Of a DNA stretch of 64,000 nucleotides, positions 57,803 through 64,000 are shown one piece after another. The notes below the pieces were generated by a model. That model saw only the letters and a program-made list of their open reading frames with translations, ran no database searches and was not told where the DNA came from. The translations under genes were made by a program, and so were the position numbers. The stretch comes from Bondarzewia mesenterica (lineage: Eukaryota > Basidiomycota > Agaricomycetes > Russulales > Bondarzewiaceae): contig SGPL01000082.1 of NCBI GenBank assembly GCA_004802705.1, positions 1 through 64,000 of the forward strand, written 5' to 3'. Positions within the stretch are counted from its first letter, which is position 1; each line of letters opens with the position of its first letter.

Positions 57803-59404
57803 CTACTCATCACCATCGTCGCCAGCATCCGCATACGCAGCGCGCTTCCTCTCCTCCCTGCGTCCGCCCTTCCCCAATCTCCACCGCTCATTCGCAACCT
57901 CAATGCTATCCAGCCGATTCCTCTCTAGCACCGGCACGTACTTCGTCAGTCTGCGGAACGTACCTCCTCCTAGCGGAACGTTGAGAATTCCTGCACCTGA
58001 GCCAGCCAGCTGGGACAGACTAGCCAGGGGGAAGGGATTCGGGGGAGGCGCGTGGAAGCGACCGGCCGAAGAGAGGAAATGCTCGTCGAGTGTAGTGCTG
58101 ATGAGAGAGCGCGTGTGTATCGAATCGAGTTGGTGGTATAAGTTGAGTGTCGTCTCCGTCGCGTCCTTCTCTCTCTCCTCTTTGGTATCCAGGTCCGTCC
58201 GCCAATCAAGATCTTCCTCCGCATATCCGCAATCCCAGAGCATCAAAGGCAGTCCGTCTGCCATCTGATACTCCGGTTTACATTCCACGAGAGACGGGAC
58301 CTCATCGCCTTCCGCAAATGGAGGATATGGGTTGGCCTTGTCGGTGTTCAGAAGTGCTGTGACGAGAGAAGGACGTTCAAGACCCGTTCCAACGAGGAAC
58401 AGAACGGCCATGATATGCCTGACTTGATGATACAGAAACGCGGAGCCGACAAGGTCAAACACGTAAATCCCAGCGTCCGCGCTGCCAGAGACGGGACTGA
58501 TGTCGGCGCGCAGGACGCGCCTCTTAAAATTCGTGATCTGCTTCGTCGGATCCAACTTACACATATTCCGAAAGTCGTGCTCGCCGACGAGCCGTTCCGC
58601 GCCCTTGCACATCGCGTCGACATCGAGCGTAGCAGCGGAGAAGAAGTACTTGTAGTGCCGAAAGCGGCAGTTGAAGCGCGCGGAGAACGTGGGCGCGACG
58701 GGAGACCAGGCGAGTACTCGTATAGACGGAGGGAGGAGACGGTTGAGCATCCAGATGTATCGGAGTTCTGTCTTCCTTTTGAGTGCATGGGTGGGAGTCG
58801 GAGCAGAGGAGGAGGCGCGGGAGGAGAGGCCGAGTGACTCGAAGCCTTCATTATCTGGAACTTCAGCAGTTTCTTCCCGTTCTGTCCCACTTACTTTCTC
58901 TTCCACTGAAACTTTACCGACCCCGTCCTCCTCACTTTCTGTCTGCAGTCCTCCTTCGACACCCTGCCGCTCATCAACGACCGCACTGCGTACCCATAAG
59001 CTGACCACCTGCCCAGCCGCACTAACGCCCTTGTCAGTCCGTCCACACCGTTCCCAGCCACACCCTTCAAGACCCCCCTCCTCATCCACAAGCTTTGTCT
59101 TCGCGAGCATATCAAACAGCGCACCCTCGACGGTCGGCAGCGGCGTCGGACCATTCTGCCAAGCTAGACCATTGTACTCCCATCCAGCATAAGTGAATTT
59201 CAGCGCGATCTTGCGCTGCGGGTGCTTGGCGAAGTGGAACGGTTTTGGTGGTTTTGCAGCGCGGTGAGGGGAGGGGGAGCGTCGGTGCGAAGTGGACGGG
59301 TGGGACTCGAGTTGCGTCAGACGAGCAATGAGTTGTTCTTTCGTCCAAGACTCGTAGTCTGGCGTTAAGAGCGTGGGCGTGAGGGCTGACGGGGATGGTG
59401 ACAT
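57803..59404 (-). CDS. DEG1: tRNA pseudouridine synthase Deg1/Pus3
   Basis: Enzyme that isomerises uridines 38/39 in the tRNA anticodon stem. Intronless, 533 residues from ATG 59404. The frame also has an ATG at 59467; I prefer the downstream one because the intervening residues look like leader sequence. The TruA-fold core starts I-A-L-K-F-T-Y-A-G-W-E-Y-N-G-L. The catalytic Asp lies in C-G-R-T-D-K-G-V-S-A. R-F-N-C-R-F-R-H-Y-K-Y-F-F matches the substrate-binding strand, G-E-H-D-F-R-N-M-C-K follows, and F-L-Y-H-Q-V-R-H-I-M is the Pus3 family's C-terminal block. A ~60-residue acidic Ser/Glu-rich insertion sits between the catalytic loop and the second half. The C-terminus extends past the family core with a basic, Ala/Asp-ending tail. 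Confidence 0.95.
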   Translation of the reverse strand: MSPSPSALTPTLLTPDYESWTKEQLIARLTQLESHPSTSHRRSPSPHRAAKPPKPFHFAKHPQRKIALKFTYAGWEYNGLAWQNGPTPLPTVEGALFDMLAKTKLVDEEGGLEGCGWERCGRTDKGVSAAGQVVSLWVRSAVVDERQGVEGGLQTESEEDGVGKVSVEEKVSGTEREETAEVPDNEGFESLGLSSRASSSAPTPTHALKRKTELRYIWMLNRLLPPSIRVLAWSPVAPTFSARFNCRFRHYKYFFSAATLDVDAMCKGAERLVGEHDFRNMCKLDPTKQITNFKRRVLRADISPVSGSADAGIYVFDLVGSAFLYHQVRHIMAVLFLVGTGLERPSLVTALLNTDKANPYPPFAEGDEVPSLVECKPEYQMADGLPLMLWDCGYAEEDLDWRTDLDTKEEREKDATETTLNLYHQLDSIHTRSLISTTLDEHFLSSAGRFHAPPPNPFPLASLSQLAGSGAGILNVPLGGGTFRRLTKYVPVLERNRLDSIEVANERWRLGKGGRREERKRAAYADAGDDGDE

Positions 59405-60279
59405 TGTTCGATGAATGTGGGTAGGAAAAATGCGCGGGCGTAAACTGAAGGGCATAAAAGGATACAAGAACTAGTTACCCTGCACTCGTACCCAATGCCT
59501 AAATAAGCCCTGGTCGAACAAGTCGAGTCACTTGAGGAGAATAAGTGGAGGACCTCGGAAGAGTATTTAAAAAAGTAAAATACAGAAGGCGACGAAGGCT
59601 GAGAGGACAAAAACATTGAGTGTTCTGAACTATCGCGAGGAGTTCAATAGATTCCAAAGATTGTACTTGCAGCGTCAATTGAGTGTGATACACGACACGC
59701 CCTAGTAAAAGGCGAGGGCGTGGATTCTTTGTATCACCCTCAGCTGCAATGTAGAATTGCATTTTTCCGACACCGTTGCGTAAGTTTCGCATTTCTTTCA
59801 GACGGCGGGTGCATGTCCCAGGAAGCTGTCAGTTACAACACCTGCCGCAGCCGGCGCCGCTTGAAGATATGTGAAAGTATTACCCTGAAACGAGATTGCA
59901 AAGAATAGTTCACATCTTTGGATCCTGACGCAGATGGACTATCTTCGTCCTCTTCCATATTTTGCCCTTTTTTTTTTGATCCTCGGAGGGCCTCCACTTA
60001 TTTTTCTCAAAAGAAAAAACGATGATTGGACTCGCCGGAGACTCATGATAAGGATACAGTTGGGTGTCCGGGACCATCAGAGTGCTCCTCCTGTCCCGTT
60101 GACATTCATTGACTGTGAAAGCGTGGAAGGATGCTACAAATAATGGAGCGCCTATATGTTTCATTCTTAGTACAGCATATGCAAGGTATACAAGACTTCA
60201 AACTTCAATTCCCTCATTACAATCAATACCACTATTCAGGGTATACCAGATCGAACGGTGAACCCGGGTTCTCTATGTG
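59405..60279. other. intergenic spacer
   Basis: About 875 bases between two minus-strand genes. A/T-rich with a T run near 59969. No gene, repeat or RNA was recognised. Confidence 0.5.
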
Positions 60280-62008
60280 TCACAATGGTAAGGGTAGTGC
60301 CTCGATAGTGCGCTTGTCAAGGATATCATAATGGCCAGGTCTGTGCATCAGAGTCAAGTCAGTTGCTGCATATGAAAAACAAACGAGCACCGCTAACCGA
60401 TACAGCAACACAAGTGGCTCGTCGGAAGAATCAACAGCGCTATGGAACTCGACAAAATCGACCTTCCCATCCAAACTACGTCCGTCTAGGTATGCAACAC
60501 TGACGTTGATCTTGAGGGCGCGCGAGAGTGCCGTCACTTGAACGTGGTCTACGGATTGTGATGCACAAATATGAGTTAAGAAAAAGGTCAGTAGAGGCGC
60601 AGGACGAACCGGCCTCTTTGCCTACAGCTTCCACGAAAGCCTCGCAAAAGTCTCGTATCGACATGGGCTCTCCAATCTCGGGATGGAACAAGAACGGTTC
60701 GTATGATTCTGGGTCCGTCCGAATTTGCGCGGACGTCAGTAGGCGAAGGTATACGACGATATAGTTGGATGCTGCGACATATAAATAAACGAAATCAGCA
60801 CCCCGTTACGTGGTTTTCTCGTAGACTGCGAGGCAGATTCAACATACTCTCCGGATCCTGGAATGCCTCGAGTAGAGTGTCAGGCGTGATATACTCCCCT
60901 TGCGCATTCGGCTCAGCGATATGCTTTATCAGCCCCTCTATCACTTCGTAAAAATCTTCATACACCATCTTCTGGAAGCCCGCAGCATCTAGCATGGGCA
61001 GAGTCGTCTCAAGGGTAGAGATGGCCTTCGCAACAGCAAGTGGGCGGTCTTGCGAATTGATGATTCGTTCCATGTATGCAAAGGCGAGGGCTATGGCGCT
61101 ATAATCCATCAGCAAGTGTCTCTCAAGAAAGAAACGGAGACATAGAATAGGGCGGCAAGAGGGCAAACTCGGTACGTATGAGGAGAAGACGCACATCGAT
61201 AAAAACAGTCGCCATCCCCGCGGGTGCGGCGGACACCATGGTAGCCTTGAGACTGCAGATTATCAATCTGCTGCACAAACGACTGTGATCCATTCTCGTA
61301 TTCTGCGCGCAAGACGTCTAAGCCCACCACCGACGCAATGAGCGGTCGGCTGGATGAAGTAGAAACATCTAGCATATCCTACAAATGGAAGCCGATGATG
61401 TCATCAGAATAGGTTTTGCTGAGAATAACTGAAAGACTTGCCTGATTCAACTGGTATAATTGTGCAGGAGTCAAGTCATTGAGATCTGATGCCCCAAAAG
61501 CGAAAAATGGTCAGATTCTTGGCCATTTACAGCTGTCTCTCGGACGCCACACAGCTGTACTAAGTATGAAGCGAGTTCGCAGACTCACCGGTATTCTCGT
61601 CAATCAAAACACCTCCGAGTCCAGATCCACTGGCAACCATCCCACCGTCAACATCCGGTAAATCAGTTGTCTTGTGTCTCGCTTCACGTTTGAGCGCCAG
61701 TCCGTCATTGCACGAGAGGACGCAATTCACACCTCGAGTCAGTTCTCGAACATACAATGCAAATTTTCAAGGCACTTACGCGCACTCGGTAAATCCATAA
61801 TCAACTGTGAGAAGTTCAAGAAGAAGCTCGGAGGGAAATGGAAGGGGGAAGCGCTAGATTGTCCAAGGAGAGGAAGAGCGAGAGGAAACGCCGGAAGCAT
61901 CACGAAAGATGGATTTGTCACGTGATTCCGGAGTAAGTCACCTGCTTGGCTTCGGCGCGTTTGCTGGGTCGAGGAAGACGATGGAGAGGCGGGGGCATTG
62001 AAAGGCAT
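60280..62008 (-). CDS. otubain-type ubiquitin thioesterase
   Basis: Cysteine protease of the OTU/otubain family that trims ubiquitin chains (OTUB1 relative). The conserved part splices cleanly: L-T-P-A-Q-L-Y-Q-L-N-Q, then a GC-AG intron (61379-61441), F-V-Q-Q-I-D-N-L, and the catalytic R-G-D-G-D-C-F-Y-R-S-L-A-F-A-Y with the active-site Asp and Cys. Then E-G-L-I-K-H-I-A, L-L-T-S-A-Q-I-R, F-H-P-E-I-G-E-P, I-N-V-S-V-A-Y-L-D-G and the catalytic-His motif P-G-H-Y-D-I-L-D-K follow. Stop TGA is at 60282-60280. All catalytic residues are present, so activity is expected. The N-terminal ~100 residues are uncertain: ATG 62008 opens a Pro/Ser-rich exon whose junctions I could not fix, and a start near 61794 is possible. 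Confidence 0.87.
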
Positions 62009-62496
62009 TGCTTCAAATTAAAAATAAAGTAGATCAGAAAGGCGAAGGGGTCAAAGGGTCTGAGATACTCGGATACAGGCCAGCTTATGTACCTTCGAGA
62101 GAGCATACGCGTCTCAGGACGCGTACGCTGGTACGCGCGTCCTGTCCAATTAGTAACGACCTGTAACAACTCCCTCTAAAATGTTCTTCAGCTTTCCGTA
62201 TATGATATTAGAAATTTATTATTATGAAGCGCTTCGATTGTGCTAGCATTCGGGCATGCATGTGTTATTGGCAGTTACTGCTAGCCCAAGGTTTCTCTGA
62301 ACTGAAACCTGGGGCAATGCAAATTCTTCAGCGCACAAAAATTCATATGATATGATACAGAAGTCCGTAGAAATACACGTCGTACATCAATATGAATAAA
62401 TATCTAAATAATAACATATGACAAGAGGTCTTTGAAAGATACAGGTCTTTGGAACGGAATGGGAGTCTGGGACATACCGTATCTACCAGCGACAAG
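62009..62496. other. intergenic spacer
   Basis: 488 bases between the otubain gene start and the stop codon of the SNF2 gene, both on the minus strand. An inverted CGCGTACGC/GCGTACGCG motif lies around 62107-62140. No gene was recognised. Confidence 0.45.
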
Positions 62497-64000
62497 CTAG
62501 TTTCTGAATGCATCGAGCTGAGCAATAATTTCGTTCTGTTCGTCCTGAGACTTCTTTCCACTAGGACACTGTCAGTTTCGAAACAACACGCGTTGGAAGG
62601 ATGACACGAACAAATTCAAAGCAAACACTGGTAACTCGTCTGCACTCTGAATCATCCCCAACTCGACCAAAGCCCTCTGCCGCATTTTCAACCTGTCACA
62701 TTTTTGAATATCAGCAACACACTGACTAACAAACAGCGAAAGGTATACTTGGAGTTGGGACTGGGCGGAGGCTTGTGGTGTCTTCTCCTTGGCGGCCATT
62801 CCGGTTCCGGGGGCTTGTCCGACTTCTTTTTCTTCTCTTCCTTCGCTTTCTGCGCCTTCCGTTTCTCCTATAATAAGATCTAGCTTGAGCATGTTTTGTC
62901 CTGTGCGCCTTTCTCACCACGTGAGACATTACCTTAAATACAATTTTTAGTTTGGCCTTTTCGATGTGGCTGGGAGCAAGAATATCGGTGTTGTAGTGGC
63001 TGTACTTGATACCATGACTGTTCAGAATCTGCGCGACATCGCTCTCCCGGATCTCCGGTATGGCTGAAAGCATATGTATCAGCTCACATCGTCTCGCACA
63101 GACAAGATCCGAGCTTACTATCGTCAAGAAGAAGAGCTCCCAGGCCTTTGAGATCGTCCTGAAAATTCGAGTTTCATAAACGATGGTGGTCGTGAATGGA
63201 AAACAGCCGCTTACATCCTCCTTAGACTCCTTCGCTTCTGCCTCATAGACCCAGTCTTCAGCTGATTCATTCTTCTTCTGGGTACGTTTTGACTTGATGG
63301 CATCCATGTGCGCAAGGGCCCAGTCGAGATTGACCAGATTAGCTCGCTCGATCTTTATATAATCACGTTCGGTGAAACATCTAGCACAGAAAGAATAAAG
63401 CGGGACGCACAGCTATCTTGGTCGATGATGAATTCTCATGCAGTTTGAATATGTTATGGAGTCCGAAGAGCTCCCCTTGCCGGCTTTTATCGCCAGAAAC
63501 ACCCGCAAAGTAGCTTGAAATCCCACTCGTAAAAACACGCTTGAAGCGCAGATATAGAAGGACAAGTGTTCTCACCGTGTCTGCACACTAGCCTCGTAAC
63601 CAATGGCCATTTGTTGCTGTTTATACACTTGGCGAGCATAGATCAGTTCTTCAATAGACCCGGCCCCGAGCAAACGGTACACGGAGACGTCGCGCGTCTG
63701 TCCGAAACGATAAGCTCTGTCCATAGCTTGAAGGTCGTGCGCAGGATCTGGTGAACGAAAGAAAGTACAATGAGAGAATATCAGACCACCTTGCAGACGG
63801 AAAAGTACTCCAGTTTGGATCTAGAACGATAGTTGCATGGCTTAGAAAAAAAACAGACGATGGTAAAGAGACATCATAGCTACCGAAGACCACGACCTTG
63901 TTCGCTGCGGTCAGATTCAAACCTGTCCCTCCCGCAAGCGTCGAAATCAGGAATATGAAGATCTCGGGACTTTGCTGGAACTTGTCGATCAAAGGCATTC
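62497..64000 (-). CDS. SNF2-family ATPase, ERCC6L2-like (3' part)
   Basis: C-terminal portion of a Swi2/Snf2 DNA translocase that begins beyond the right edge. Inside the window the last helicase motifs are visible: [13 protein letters not shown] (motif V) and [13 protein letters not shown] (motif VI). The ERCC6L2-type extension follows: Y-A-R-Q-V-Y-K-Q-Q, and [14 protein letters not shown] as in ERCC6L2. A charged region ([16 protein letters not shown]) leads to a helical block [14 protein letters not shown], similar to the HEBO domain reported in this subfamily. The protein ends [12 protein letters not shown]6L2 acts in DNA-damage response and end-joining repair in animals; the fungal role is inferred only from similarity. 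Confidence 0.87.

Noticed and set aside
1..64000. CRISPR arrays, operons, rRNA or tRNA genes
   Set aside because: Nothing of the kind was recognised; the window is eukaryotic nuclear DNA, and I saw no cloverleaf or rRNA segment. Small tRNAs could still be missed by eye.

Overview
The window is nuclear DNA of an Agaricomycete (mushroom-forming basidiomycete). Genes are split by many short introns, mostly 45-65 bases and sometimes with exons of 8-14 bases. It holds families typical of that group: DUF6534 and a second seven-helix membrane family, GH79 beta-glucuronidase-like enzymes, aryl-alcohol-oxidase-type GMC flavoenzymes, and an expanded P450 set. These sit among conserved eukaryotic housekeeping genes. 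Gene models were built by hand-splicing, so most internal exon borders are inferences supported by reading frame and family conservation.

Layout. 1-157: 3' end of a Met/Gly-rich protein gene. 798-2635 (-): DUF6534 membrane protein. 4879-8120 (+): intracellular GMC oxidoreductase. 8496-9448 (+): SFT2 Golgi protein, convergent with the large nucleoporin NUP192 (9573-16992, -). 17618-20007 and 21194-23645 (+): tandem pair of secreted GH79 enzymes. 24087-25209 (-): phosphopantetheinyl-transferase-like gene whose catalytic motifs are altered. 25210-28424: gene-poor. 28425-30799 (+): intact cytochrome P450. 31031-32601: tandem pair of ~0.8-kb direct repeats, each carrying a decayed P450 fragment on the opposite strand. 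33865-35081 (-): unnamed basidiomycete protein with a hydrophobic Gly/Ala C-terminus. 35687-36332 (+): ARPC5. 36767-39528 (+): F-box/WD40/UIM protein (Ufo1-like). 40924-42433 (+): TauD dioxygenase. 42714-45287 (-): five CCHC zinc knuckles joined in frame to a TPR-DnaJ co-chaperone. 46241-48109 (+): protein with a retrotransposon-type integrase zinc-binding domain. 48110-50531: decayed repeats. 50532-51876 (+): seven-helix membrane protein. 53045-55186 (-): oxysterol-binding protein. 55931-56726 (-): NHP6-type HMG-box protein. 57803-59404 (-): pseudouridine synthase Deg1/Pus3. 60280-62008 (-): otubain. 62497 to the end (-): 3' part of an ERCC6L2-type SNF2 ATPase.

There is no single pathway. 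Functional links are loose: three ubiquitin or protein-quality genes (F-box/UIM, otubain, TPR-DnaJ), two vesicle/sterol genes (SFT2, OSBP), and a set of secreted or oxidative enzymes useful for plant-matter degradation (GH79 pair, GMC, P450, TauD). The most interesting observations are the zinc-knuckle/TPR/J-domain fusion, the PPTase-like protein with its active-site motifs changed, a 60-base intron in the seven-helix gene whose acceptor AG has become GG and which now reads through in frame, several GC-AG introns (one where a tandem paralogue keeps GT), and the tandem repeats with P450 debris.
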